The notes under the pieces are model-generated. The model saw only the letters and a list, made by a program, of their open reading frames with translations, was not told the origin of the DNA and did not search any database. The position numbers and the translations under genes are program-made. Positions 26,409-34,644 of a DNA stretch of 38,158 nt are shown here, in pieces. Source of the stretch: Candidatus Poseidoniaceae archaeon (GTDB lineage: Archaea; Thermoplasmatota; Poseidoniia; Poseidoniales; Poseidoniaceae); NCBI GenBank assembly GCA_028821785.1, contig JAPKFC010000009.1:1-38158 (forward strand), read 5' to 3'. Position 1 is the first letter of the stretch. Each line of letters opens with the position of its first letter.

Positions 26409-26417
26409 ATTATTTAA
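26409..26417 (-). promoter_or_regulatory. TATA-like box of the acyl-chain gene cluster
   Basis: On the minus strand TTAAATAAT lies 23-31 bases upstream of the ATG at 26386. With the usual archaeal spacing the transcript would start at or within a few bases of the ATG, so the five-gene operon is probably leaderless. The rest of the 159-base gap to the copZ-like gene is very A/T-rich and holds no ORF. Confidence 0.5.
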
Positions 26418-26545
26418 CTTTACACCCGTTTATCAATTATTATTATTAATTCTACTTGCCCTTTCATACCACATAAATGGCTAATTGGATACAAGAACAG
26501 CGAATTGGAAAATAAGAATCAAACAACTTAATCCACATTTTGCAA

Positions 26546-26758
26546 TCAAGCAGAAGCATTGAATCCAGTATCATTTACAATGTTGACAACGTCTTCAGTG
26601 GATAATTGAGATGTCGTGGTAATGACTCCGGAGTCATTTTCATGACTGATAGTTGCACTGATTACGCCAGGGGTCGCATCAAGGACCCGAGTAACTCTTC
26701 CAGAGCATCCTCCACAAGTCATGCCGGTGATGGTTAAATTATGAATTACTTCGCTCAT
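26546..26758 (-). CDS. copZ: Heavy-metal-associated (CopZ-like) copper chaperone
   Basis: This 70-residue protein is a single HMA domain with the metal-binding loop GMTCGGCSGRV (M-x-C-x-x-C) near residues 13-18, followed by the usual helix and strands. Such proteins bind Cu(I) and hand it to the HMA domain of CopA. It lies 47 bases after copA on the same strand, so it is probably the last gene of the copper operon. A GAAGGTG site lies about 13 bases upstream of the ATG. Confidence 0.92.
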   Translation of the reverse strand: MSEVIHNLTITGMTCGGCSGRVTRVLDATPGVISATISHENDSGVITTTSQLSTEDVVNIVNDTGFNASA

Positions 26759-26805
26759 GTGTTAGGCCACACACCTTCTTCATTTCAACTAAATGGCTAA
26801 CAAAA

Positions 26806-29088
26806 TCAATTCTGTATAGGCTTCCACCATTTGAGGAGAAGTGAATTTGAGACCACACTGACCGATGACATAGACATCGCTGCTGCAGCAAAGGCAGGCG
26901 GAAGTAACCAACCTGTCCACGGCAGAAGAAGCCCCATTGCAAGAGGTATTCCAATCACGTTATATCCAAATGCCCACAATAGATTTGTTCTAATTCGTGA
27001 CATGGTTGCTTTACCCAGTTGTAAGGCGGACACAGCATCGATTAAATCATCGCGAATTAGTACGATATCAGCACTTTCAAGAGCAATTTGTGAACCAGCA
27101 CCCATGGCAAGTCCAACATCTGCAACAGTAAGTGCAGCAGCATCATTGATGCCATCACCTATCATCGCAACGGTCTTACCTTGGCTTTGCAATCGCTTGA
27201 TATGGTCTGCTTTTTCAGCAGGCTTTACACCTGCAATAACTTGGTCTATGGCAACAATATCAGCAATACTTTGTGCAGCTTCAGGTCTATCACCCGTCAG
27301 CATAATTACTTCCATTCCCATTTGTTTTGCTTTCTTTACAGCCATAGCCGAGGTGGAACGAACTCTATCTCTTGCTTCTATCCAGCCCAGTAGCCGAGTT
27401 CCTGCACTGACCAGTACAATGGTTACACCCTTCGTTGCGGCAGAGGCCAACTTTTTGCTTAATTGATCATCGATTTCAATTCCAACATCTTGCATCATTG
27501 AAACATTGCCAATCGCGACTAATTCACCTTGCATATCTCCTAATAAGCCACAACCAGCAACGGTTTGAATGTTAGAAATAGTAGGTTTATCAGAAGTGAC
27601 ATTGGACCAGGATGTTTGAATCGCTTGTGATAATGGGTGTGTTGATTCACTTTCTAAAGCGGCAGCGATAGAAAGAATTTCTTTGACCTCCGTATCTAAT
27701 AATTCAATATGAGAGACACGGGGTTTTCCAGAAGTTATCGTTCCGGTTTTATCAACCACTAAAGTATCTATTTTATGGGACTTTTCTAAGGCTTCAATTC
27801 CCTTGATTAACAAACCATACCTTGCACCTACACCAGTACCGATAACCAATGCAGTTGGTGTTGCTAACCCTAAGGCGCAAGGACAGGCAATAACTAGAGT
27901 AGAAACTAGTACCATAACTGCTAATTCAGCCGAAGTCATAGAAAATTGAGCAGCGGTGGAATCTCCAAATTGCCACCAATATAGGGAGGCTACAATGGCT
28001 AATACTGTTACTACGGGTACGAATACAGCTGCAATCCGATCAACTAATCTCTGAATTGGTGCCTTACCCATTTGAGCATCTTCCACTAATTGGATGACAT
28101 TGGCTAACATGGTATCAGTCGACAAAGCAGTGACGCGCAGAATGATAGTACCATCTAAGACAATGGTTCCAGCATTAGCGATATCCCCTGACTTTTTTCT
28201 CACTGGATATGGCTCACCACTCATCATTGATTCATCTATACTGGCCTTACATTCAATCAATTCACCATCCAATGGAATTGTTTCTCCAGCCAAGATTTTG
28301 ATTAGAGTTCCTTTAGAGATTTGATCAACATCTACCACCTCTGTATGGCCTAATTTTTCATCGCTAATCACTCGCGCTTGCTTTGGTTGCAAGCGCATTA
28401 AAGAATGAATAGCATCGGTCGCTCTAAGTTTTGCTCGAGCCTCAATATAATTTCCAAGTAAAACAAATGTGATAATAAATGCAGCACCATCAAAGAATAC
28501 GTGTTCAGCTTGCAGTAGAAGATTTGGTGCATTATTTATCATCGGTGCAATAGTAACCGCACCTGACCAAATTACTGCTACAGTAGTTCCTAAATGAACT
28601 AAGACATCCATGTTAGCACTGCCCTTCCGCAATGATTTCCAAGCCCCTGAATGAAATTCCCATCCCGACCATAAATAGACGGGCAAGATGCTTATCATCG
28701 CTAGCAATAAGCGCTTGTCTACCTCGCCGATTTTACCAAGGTCAGGGGATAACATCGTCAAGATAAAAATCGGAATTGTTAGTGCGAAAGCAACAATAAC
28801 TTTCTTTCCTTGAAGTCGTGCATCTTCGATAGCGTCATCACGAACTTGTAATGCAGGAACTAGGTCACTCGCAGTAAAACCGCCACGCTCAATAGCAGCA
28901 ATAGTGGCAGATTTCAAATCATCAAGTTGGCTGGAATCTTTAGCGACAATAGTTGCCTTTTCTAATGGTAAATTGACAGAAACCTGAACAACACCTTCGA
29001 CTTTAGAGACCACATTTTCAACCGAGGCAACACACGCACCGCAAGTCATTCCACCCACTCTTAGGGTGATGGAATTAGCAGCAGTCAT
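26806..29088 (-). CDS. copA: Cu(+)-exporting P1B-type ATPase
   Basis: CopA uses ATP to export monovalent copper across the cytoplasmic membrane. One N-terminal HMA domain carries GGMTCGACVASV. The core shows SGEPYPV (actuator), CPCALGLATP (the copper-specific intramembrane CPC), DKTGTITSGKP (phosphorylated Asp), HPLS (nucleotide site) and GDGINDAAAL (hinge). The length of about 760 residues and eight-helix layout are normal for the P1B-1 group. The ORF track starts at 29127, but the ATG at 29088 follows GGAGATGGGGAAA and gives the normal HMA start. It overlaps the end of the upstream Cys-rich gene by 14 bases, suggesting translational coupling. Confidence 0.96.
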   Translation of the reverse strand: MTAANSITLRVGGMTCGACVASVENVVSKVEGVVQVSVNLPLEKATIVAKDSSQLDDLKSATIAAIERGGFTASDLVPALQVRDDAIEDARLQGKKVIVAFALTIPIFILTMLSPDLGKIGEVDKRLLLAMISILPVYLWSGWEFHSGAWKSLRKGSANMDVLVHLGTTVAVIWSGAVTIAPMINNAPNLLLQAEHVFFDGAAFIITFVLLGNYIEARAKLRATDAIHSLMRLQPKQARVISDEKLGHTEVVDVDQISKGTLIKILAGETIPLDGELIECKASIDESMMSGEPYPVRKKSGDIANAGTIVLDGTIILRVTALSTDTMLANVIQLVEDAQMGKAPIQRLVDRIAAVFVPVVTVLAIVASLYWWQFGDSTAAQFSMTSAELAVMVLVSTLVIACPCALGLATPTALVIGTGVGARYGLLIKGIEALEKSHKIDTLVVDKTGTITSGKPRVSHIELLDTEVKEILSIAAALESESTHPLSQAIQTSWSNVTSDKPTISNIQTVAGCGLLGDMQGELVAIGNVSMMQDVGIEIDDQLSKKLASAATKGVTIVLVSAGTRLLGWIEARDRVRSTSAMAVKKAKQMGMEVIMLTGDRPEAAQSIADIVAIDQVIAGVKPAEKADHIKRLQSQGKTVAMIGDGINDAAALTVADVGLAMGAGSQIALESADIVLIRDDLIDAVSALQLGKATMSRIRTNLLWAFGYNVIGIPLAMGLLLPWTGWLLPPAFAAAAMSMSSVSVVSNSLLLKWWKPIQN

Positions 29089-29311
29089 TTTCCCCATCTC
29101 CGTTTTGGGGTTTCGGGTCGCTTTCATCCGGTTGGCATTTATCAGAACTACAACCGATCATTGACCATTCACCTTCATCAAAGCAGATACAACCGCAACC
29201 GCAAGTGCACATCCATCCGACGCCATCCCAACCTTTGCCGCCTTCTGCCCGCGTGTAGAGGCGCTTCATCTTGCAATCACAAGCACATAGGTTAGCCTTC
29301 ACTCTCGCCAT
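29075..29311 (-). CDS. Small Cys-rich protein, probable metal-binding, first gene of copper operon
   Basis: This 78-residue protein contains 12 cysteines. They are arranged as CACDC near residues 9-13, CTCGCGCIC at 35-43, single Cys at 54 and 59, and a terminal CC. The alternating C-x-C pattern is typical of soft-metal binding, as in metallothioneins or multi-Cys zinc domains. It also has a WDGVGW segment and an acidic, Pro-rich tail. It is encoded directly upstream of copA with a 14-base overlap, so storage, sequestration or delivery of copper is a reasonable inference. A zinc-ribbon regulator cannot be excluded. No named family was recognised. A TATA-like box 23-32 bases upstream implies a leaderless message. 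Confidence 0.7.
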   Translation of the reverse strand: MARVKANLCACDCKMKRLYTRAEGGKGWDGVGWMCTCGCGCICFDEGEWSMIGCSSDKCQPDESDPKPQNGDGENDCC

Positions 29312-29320
29312 GGCCTTGGG

Positions 29321-29373
29321 TTATTGTAGTCATTAATAAATATGCGTTATTGACTACAATAATTATTATTGTA
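29321..29373. promoter_or_regulatory. Copper operon promoter with operator-like inverted repeats
   Basis: Three copies of the 8-mer TTATTGTA are present: 29321-29328 (+), 29355-29362 (reverse) and 29366-29373 (+). The first two are part of perfect 12-base arms, TTATTGTAGTCA (29321-29332) and TGACTACAATAA (29351-29362), with an 18-base spacer. The last two form a 19-base palindrome TACAATAATTATTATTGTA (29355-29373). The minus-strand TATA-like stretch (about 29334-29343) lies inside the spacer, 23-32 bases before the Cys-rich gene ATG. A dimeric regulator bound here would overlap the TATA box. The rnr stop codon at 29379 is adjacent. Confidence 0.6.
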
Positions 29374-29378
29374 CAACT

Positions 29379-31808
29379 TCAGCGGTTTGGGGCTAAGTCA
29401 AGAGAACCAGACCAAATGTCAAGACCACGTAATCGGCAAGGGAATTTCTGTCCCAATTTGACGATTGCATTCTGTTGTCCTCGTTCATCAGGTTCTGCTG
29501 GAACAACTTCTAGTCCGTGTTCATCTATTACGGTCCTAATCTTACCAGATATTTGTCTTAGGTGCATGCGCCCTTGAACAGAACCATCATCTGCTAAATC
29601 CAAGAAAATCCAAGGTGTTCGTAGCCCCACAATTCTCGCTGGCCAAGATTTCCCCTCTAGTGGAGTGGCAACATCGGTCAATTGTTGTTCATCTCCAATC
29701 CCCCCTCCTCTCAACAGGTGCAGATGATATGCATTGGCAACAAGTTCCCATTCCAGCCGTTTTGCTTTGTATCCCCGATCACTACAATGACCTGCCAAAT
29801 CGGCTGTTTCCTCAAGTGAATGAGCCCATTCATTTCCACGTAAGTATGCCTTTAGCTGACGGTGAGCCATCAAATCCGGATATCTTCTAATCGGTGAAGT
29901 AAAATGAACATAAGCATCTAAATTAAGGCCGAAATGACCAATGTTTTCTTCACTATAGTTTGCTCTTTGCATCAACTGGAATAATCCCTGGTCAACGACT
30001 CTTCTAATCACATCGTCTAATTCACTCGCCTCCTTTTGAGCATCAGCGAGTGAATCCAAAATATCGTTTCTTGCTTCTGGATTCAGTACATCTTGCAAAT
30101 ATTTTTCAACATCACCTTCACTATCATCTTCGCTAATCAAATTAGATAAATCAATTCCTCCACCAGAATTATCAGCCCATGCACCTAGAAGGTTTGTCAA
30201 ATGTTCAGAAGAAGATTCACCTTGTTTTCTACTACTGGGTAAAGGAAGACGAATACTGACGCCTAGTTCCTCTAATTTAGCATTTAATCCTTCAACTTCA
30301 GGGGCATCGGGTGGTGCGTGACATCTCCAAGGAAGTGGAGCGCCTGCCGCTCCCAACAAGTGGCCTATGGCTGAGTTTGTTGCAACCATTAGAGATTCTA
30401 TCATCCGAGTAGCATCATTAGGCCACTTGACTTCAACAGTGATTTGGTCATCAATTATTCGAGGACGCAATTCAGCATTAGAGATATTTAATCGCAATTC
30501 TTTTTCCTGCCATTTCTTTGCTAGAGTAAACATTTCAGAGAATTGTGGATTATCTAATGCATCTTCATATGCCATGTTTTGTTTTACCTCAATAATGGCT
30601 TCGTAAGCAGAAACATCTGTTATTTCACCCGCATCATCAAGTTTCATTGCGACAGCCATAGCGTATCGAGGTATTTTTTCTCGTAATGAGCAAAGGTCAT
30701 CGGCTAGGCGAGGTGGTAGCATCGGTAGTACGGTATGAGGCAAATAGACCGAGGTGGCACGAGATCTTGCAGCAGCATCAAGACTTGTATTAGGAGTGAC
30801 GTAATGGGCAACATCTGCGATTGCAACCCACAGTGTTTGTATTCCATTTTCTTCAACCAAGCATACAGCATCGTCGAAATCCTTTGCATCATGTGGGTCA
30901 ATAGTTACGAACGGCAGATGTCGTAAATCGGTTCTTCCTTCCTTCAATGCAGACTCAGCATCAACCTCTTTCAACAATTCTGCATTTACGGAAAGTGATT
31001 GGTCATATTCTCTTGGAAATGGATTTGCATTAGCTCTTCTTCTAGCCAATAAGCGCGAGTCTAGAAGTTGTTCTGCATTCCAATGATTTGCTGAAACTAA
31101 TAATAACGCCATTGCTGGTTCTGCTTCTGGAAAACGCATCCCGCCTCTTCTTTTTGCGATAAAACGACTTTCTTTGAGCAATGAAAAGTCACCCCATGAC
31201 ATGATACGCTCTCCAGGCATTAGAGTGAATTCTTTAGGATAATCTTGACCCATTAAATCGGTGAGCCAAACACTTTCTAGCAAAGAATATCGTTGAGCAT
31301 CTTCCTCACTAACATAACTTAATTGTGCACTTTTATCATTACTTTGTAATTCTTCACCGACTCTAAGAGGAGGTCTTCCCCAAAGAGATGTACCGCCTTT
31401 TTGTGCATGTCTAGAAGAGAATGCTTTCCAATCTGCTACCGCTGACTCAATTATTTCAACATGCGCAGGCTTAACCAATCTAACCATTTTATCTTCTAAT
31501 GATGTGAATCGTTCATTCTTCTTACGGCCAATTGCAAGTGCTTCATCTAATCCGCTGCGAAATGTTTTCTCGGCTTTACTATCGATTGAAAATCGATGCA
31601 TCAAGTTTTCACCATTGATGAGGAGGTCAGCAATTTGCTGATTAGTCCATGACTTGCCCCACAATTCATCATCATCAGCAAATTGCTGTGATATGCGACG
31701 CCATAACTTTTCATCTTCAGGTATCTGAGGGCCTTTTTTGTTTTGATGCTTACCAGCGCTATTTGAATTTGGGCCGCGTCCTCTACCGCCACCACGCCCT
31801 CTCGCCAT
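29379..31808 (-). CDS. rnr: Ribonuclease R/RNase II family 3'-5' exoribonuclease
   Basis: This 809-residue protein is an RNB-domain exoribonuclease that degrades RNA from the 3' end. The catalytic Asp cluster is in TIDPHDAKDFDDAV near residue 306, followed by LWVAIADVAHYV. SVYLPHTVLPMLPPRLADDLCSL and HFTSPIRRYPDLMAHRQLK are classic RNB motifs. The C-terminus looks like a divergent S1 domain (GRMHLRQISG, KFPCRLRGLDI). The N-terminus is an Arg/Gly-rich tail (MARGRGGGRGRG) likely to contact RNA. The gene ends at the copper operon promoter, so the two units are back to back in the same direction. RNase R is mainly bacterial but known in some euryarchaea. Confidence 0.93.
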   Translation of the reverse strand: MARGRGGGRGRGPNSNSAGKHQNKKGPQIPEDEKLWRRISQQFADDDELWGKSWTNQQIADLLINGENLMHRFSIDSKAEKTFRSGLDEALAIGRKKNERFTSLEDKMVRLVKPAHVEIIESAVADWKAFSSRHAQKGGTSLWGRPPLRVGEELQSNDKSAQLSYVSEEDAQRYSLLESVWLTDLMGQDYPKEFTLMPGERIMSWGDFSLLKESRFIAKRRGGMRFPEAEPAMALLLVSANHWNAEQLLDSRLLARRRANANPFPREYDQSLSVNAELLKEVDAESALKEGRTDLRHLPFVTIDPHDAKDFDDAVCLVEENGIQTLWVAIADVAHYVTPNTSLDAAARSRATSVYLPHTVLPMLPPRLADDLCSLREKIPRYAMAVAMKLDDAGEITDVSAYEAIIEVKQNMAYEDALDNPQFSEMFTLAKKWQEKELRLNISNAELRPRIIDDQITVEVKWPNDATRMIESLMVATNSAIGHLLGAAGAPLPWRCHAPPDAPEVEGLNAKLEELGVSIRLPLPSSRKQGESSSEHLTNLLGAWADNSGGGIDLSNLISEDDSEGDVEKYLQDVLNPEARNDILDSLADAQKEASELDDVIRRVVDQGLFQLMQRANYSEENIGHFGLNLDAYVHFTSPIRRYPDLMAHRQLKAYLRGNEWAHSLEETADLAGHCSDRGYKAKRLEWELVANAYHLHLLRGGGIGDEQQLTDVATPLEGKSWPARIVGLRTPWIFLDLADDGSVQGRMHLRQISGKIRTVIDEHGLEVVPAEPDERGQQNAIVKLGQKFPCRLRGLDIWSGSLDLAPNR

Positions 31809-31857
31809 ATGGTTACGTCAAGGTAACAGGTGATGAAGTATCGTTTGGACAATTATA

Positions 31858-32787
31858 TTACAATCCACTTTTTTGTAATGCTTTCAAAGCCTTGAGTTGC
31901 GCAGCGGTCAACTGTTCGTTTTCTTGTAAAATAAATTCAAGATCCAAATCACCGCCGTCGAACCCTGCACCAACCATTCTTCTCCGGTCACCAATTTGGG
32001 TATTAGCAGCAACACTTAGGTTCCCAGATTTTCCAGAAGGTAGTTTGACTTTGATTTTACCGCCCAAAACCAATGTTGAATATGGGGTTGAAACCTCTTG
32101 TACCAATATGCCATCTTCCCAATAGGTACCTTCTCCAGCATCTATTCTAATGATGACCAATACATCTCCAGTATCTCCTTGTGGATGATCATGACCTTGT
32201 CCCTTTAGACGTTTAATCTGACCATGTTTTGCATCAGCGGCAACAGCGATTTTTAGCGTGGTAGTTTTGGTTTCCATTTCATTACCATTCTTTCTGAACC
32301 GTTTGAAAGTAAATGGAAATTTACCACCCACTTTCGCCTCATCCATTGTGATATCAATTCCAACATTGATATCAGCACCTTTCGGCAGTTGTTGATGGGA
32401 TGCAGGATTCCGTTGCCTAGCACCACCGCCAGGCATTCCTCCTCCGAATCCCATTTGGCCAAAGATATCATCCATTCCTCTGCCACCGCCGCCGAAATTG
32501 AACTGGGATTGTCCAAATGAATTGCCACCTCTTCCGCCGAATGGATTTCCTCCACCGCCGAACATATTCGACATCTGTTGCTTTTGGTCAAAGTCCCTGC
32601 GTGAATCCGCAGTTCCAATTGTATCATATGCAGCTTGAACTTCTTTGAATTTCGTTTCAGCAGCAGCATCATCAGGATTGCGATCTGGGTGGAACTGACG
32701 GGCTTTTTTACGGAATGAGCGCTTGATTTCAGCGTCGCTGGCACCCTTGTTAACACCTAATACGGAATAGGGGTCGCGTTCTGCCAT
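31858..32787 (-). CDS. DnaJ-like co-chaperone (type II, without zinc finger)
   Basis: This 309-residue protein starts with a J domain (DPYSVLGVNKGASDAEIKRSFRKKARQFHPDRNP, HPD near residue 34), followed by a Gly/Phe/Asn-rich linker (residues 75-125) and the C-terminal substrate-binding domains (PKGADINVGIDITMDEA onward). The four CxxCxGxG zinc repeats of DnaJ are absent, so it corresponds to the CbpA/DnaJB type. J proteins stimulate the ATPase of Hsp70; no dnaK or grpE is nearby. It follows a divergent promoter gap with secE and lies 49 bases before rnr. Confidence 0.93.
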   Translation of the reverse strand: MAERDPYSVLGVNKGASDAEIKRSFRKKARQFHPDRNPDDAAAETKFKEVQAAYDTIGTADSRRDFDQKQQMSNMFGGGGNPFGGRGGNSFGQSQFNFGGGGRGMDDIFGQMGFGGGMPGGGARQRNPASHQQLPKGADINVGIDITMDEAKVGGKFPFTFKRFRKNGNEMETKTTTLKIAVAADAKHGQIKRLKGQGHDHPQGDTGDVLVIIRIDAGEGTYWEDGILVQEVSTPYSTLVLGGKIKVKLPSGKSGNLSVAANTQIGDRRRMVGAGFDGGDLDLEFILQENEQLTAAQLKALKALQKSGL

Positions 32788-32910
32788 ATCGGTCCTGTCA
32801 CTGTAGCCCCCTCATCAATGCTCGGGTTTTTTCAGCAACATTTCCCAACACCAATATGGGGCATTTGATTGAAACTATTTATCATGCAGACAAGTTTTAC
32901 CTATCAAAGC

Positions 32911-32920
32911 GGTTATATTA
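32911..32920 (+). promoter_or_regulatory. TATA-like box for secE-spt5
   Basis: The plus strand has GGTTATATTA about 36-45 bases before the secE ATG. A start of transcription about 25 bases downstream gives a leader of around 15 bases, enough for the GAGGTTAT ribosome binding site just before the ATG. The motif is a plain archaeal TATA-type sequence; no BRE was assigned. Confidence 0.5.
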
Positions 32921-32955
32921 GGTGGGCAGTTGGGCAGGATATCCGAGGTTATACC

Positions 32956-33228
32956 ATGTCTAACGAAAACTCCGAAACTCAATCATTTGAGGACAAAGTT
33001 CAAGACAAGCAAGATTGGATTGAATCACAATTCCGTAAGGTCTCTAGAGGCTCATGGGCTCGTATTATACGAATGGCAAGAAAGCCGACTCCTCAAGAGT
33101 TTAAGCAGACTGTCATCATTTGCGGAATCGGATTATTCGTCTTAGGAGCTATTGGATTCGCAATGCTTGTATTGATGGATAATTTCATACCATACTTAAT
33201 CCATGATGTTTTCAACATCGGTAACTGA
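32956..33228 (+). CDS. secE: SecE/Sec61-gamma protein translocase subunit
   Basis: This 90-residue protein is the archaeal SecE (Sec61 gamma) subunit of the protein-conducting channel. The typical core is present: a basic amphipathic region (SWARIIRMARKPTPQEF, matching the family's R-x-x-KP-x-x-x-EF signature) followed by one membrane segment (IICGIGLFVLGAIGFAMLVLM). A charged, probably disordered N-terminus of about 40 residues precedes it. The ORF track extends 29 residues upstream, but the ATG at 32956 has the GAGGTTAT ribosome binding site. It precedes spt5, the conserved archaeal arrangement. Confidence 0.94.
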   Translation: MSNENSETQSFEDKVQDKQDWIESQFRKVSRGSWARIIRMARKPTPQEFKQTVIICGIGLFVLGAIGFAMLVLMDNFIPYLIHDVFNIGN

Positions 33229-33241
33229 AAAAGGTGATTAT

Positions 33242-34159
33242 ATGACTGACGCATTCGTAGTATTTGTTAGATTTGAAGATAAACTTCTCCTCCTTAAGAG
33301 AGGAGAGTCAGATGGAGATTTCCCTGGGCTTTGGGACGGAGTATGGGGAGTCGCAGATACCCCAGAAGAAGTCGTTCAACGTGTTTCAGACTCAACAGGA
33401 ATTCCGGTTGAGAGTTTACACTATGACTGCACTGGTCCAGAGCGAGGTATTGATATGGGCCGAAGTTTGGTCGATGTAATGCCAATTCTTGTTATTTCTA
33501 ATACAGATGAGATCGATGTCAAAGGGCGCTATACTGAAGGTCGCTGGATTGACCCGGGTCAATTGCAAGAATACCGTTGTATTTTCTCAGACATCGATAT
33601 GGAAAACGCAGATGGACTATTCAAGGAAATGTATGGTTCAGTCGGTTCTTTCCTTTTCATTGTCAAAACCGCAATCGGTGCAGAGAAAAGAGTTGCAGAC
33701 GAAATGTATGCACGTTTGCATGGCAGTGGTTCTCTAACCACTCTGCAAAATGACATAATGTCAATTCTTCATCCACCAGCCATGCGTGGATATGTTTTCG
33801 TTGAATCAAGTGCATTGCACCATGTCGAGAAATTGATTGGCCGTTCTGGTGGAAGAGATCCTAAGGCTCGTCGTGGTCTAAATCAAACTCCGCTAAAGAA
33901 TGCAAAGACAGTACTTCCTGGTGAAGCACCATTGCAAGATATCCTCCCATACCTAGAACCGAAGGCAGTGACCTCTGGAATTGAAGTCGGCTGTATCGTT
34001 GAAATTGTTACAGGCGCATTCAAGGGTGAGAAGGCTCGTGTAATCAGTGTTGCAGAAATGAAGGAAGAAGTTAGCATGGAGTTGTACGAACAACCTATTC
34101 CAATGACTTTGAACATGCGTGGCGACCACGTCCGTGTAATCGAAAGAGTTGACGATTGA
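33242..34159 (+). CDS. spt5: Spt5/NusG transcription elongation factor with N-terminal Nudix-like domain
   Basis: The last ~170 residues are a normal archaeal Spt5. An NGN domain (SFLFIVKTAIGAEKRVADEM ... MRGYVFVESSA) that binds the RNA polymerase clamp is followed by a KOW domain (EVGCIVEIVTGAFKGEKARVISV). The first ~130 residues are extra and read like a Nudix fold: LLLLKRGESDGDFPGLWDGVWG, then TPEEVVQRVSDSTGI where the Nudix box would be, and YTEGRWIDPGQL near the end. The REUxEE metal-binding glutamates of the box are not conserved, so catalysis is unlikely. The ATG at 33242 follows GGTGATT, 13 bases after secE. The reading frame is continuous through the junction. Confidence 0.9.
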   Translation: MTDAFVVFVRFEDKLLLLKRGESDGDFPGLWDGVWGVADTPEEVVQRVSDSTGIPVESLHYDCTGPERGIDMGRSLVDVMPILVISNTDEIDVKGRYTEGRWIDPGQLQEYRCIFSDIDMENADGLFKEMYGSVGSFLFIVKTAIGAEKRVADEMYARLHGSGSLTTLQNDIMSILHPPAMRGYVFVESSALHHVEKLIGRSGGRDPKARRGLNQTPLKNAKTVLPGEAPLQDILPYLEPKAVTSGIEVGCIVEIVTGAFKGEKARVISVAEMKEEVSMELYEQPIPMTLNMRGDHVRVIERVDD

Positions 34160-34245
34160 AGCCCTATTTGGCACCTATTAGTAGGCTATCCACCGCTTCA
34201 AAGCCAATTCTCCTTGTGACCAATCATTATTTCAGCCGCGGCGCG

Positions 34246-34253
34246 GTTAAATA
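34246..34253 (+). promoter_or_regulatory. TATA-like box for the L11-L1-L10-L12 operon
   Basis: The plus strand carries GTTAAATA in the gap between spt5 and rpl11, 54-61 bases upstream of the likely ATG at 34307. A transcription start about 25 bases further on gives a leader of around 30 bases containing the GGAG ribosome binding site. This placement implies that the short rpl11 has its own promoter and is not the tail of a longer gene. Confidence 0.5.
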
Positions 34254-34306
34254 GGGGAGTTTAGTCGGCGAAATACCCACGTCTGTGAGTAATGGAGTTG
34301 ACACAT

Positions 34307-34588
34307 ATGCCGAAACCTTGGACATCAAAGCTGATAATCAAAGCTCTTGGAGTTAAGAAGTGTAACGGAAGTCTTGACGCTGCTACTGAAAGTCTCTCTC
34401 TTGAGAAAGCAATGGGAGTTGCAAAAGAGAAGGCAGACTTAGGCCATCTAACTGGTGCTGATCTAAAAGCACAAACCAGAGAGATAATTGGAACATGCGT
34501 ATCTATGCGTGTAAAGATTGATGGTCACTGGGCAAATGAAGCGCTACAGATCATTAGCAATGGAGAATGGGACGAGCGATTTAACTGA
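34307..34588 (+). CDS. rpl11: 50S ribosomal protein L11, C-terminal domain only
   Basis: The 93-residue product aligns with the C-terminal half of archaeal uL11: TSKLIIKALGVKKCNG (family TSALIKKELG-x-x-K-G-SG), LSLEKAMGVAKEKADLGHLTGADLK, then REIIGTCVSMRVKIDG (family GTCVSMGV-x-x-x-G) and a GEWDERF tail. This is the domain that binds the GTPase-centre rRNA. The N-terminal domain of about 70 residues, with its proline-rich motif, is absent. An in-frame TGA lies just before the ORF and the gap to spt5 is only about 150 bases with a promoter in it. Gene order spt5-rpl11-rpl1 confirms identity. The ATG at 34307 has GGAG nine bases upstream; 34292 is an alternative. Confidence 0.85.
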   Translation: MPKPWTSKLIIKALGVKKCNGSLDAATESLSLEKAMGVAKEKADLGHLTGADLKAQTREIIGTCVSMRVKIDGHWANEALQIISNGEWDERFN

Positions 34589-34644
34589 ATTACGAACCGC
34601 GGGAGAGGCATTAAATTGCTTCGCTGACCGCAGAGGTGATTATT

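Noticed and set aside
26831-27466. 211-residue plus-strand ORF
   Set aside because: It is antisense inside copA, which has all P-type ATPase motifs; no ribosome binding site or family similarity supports it.
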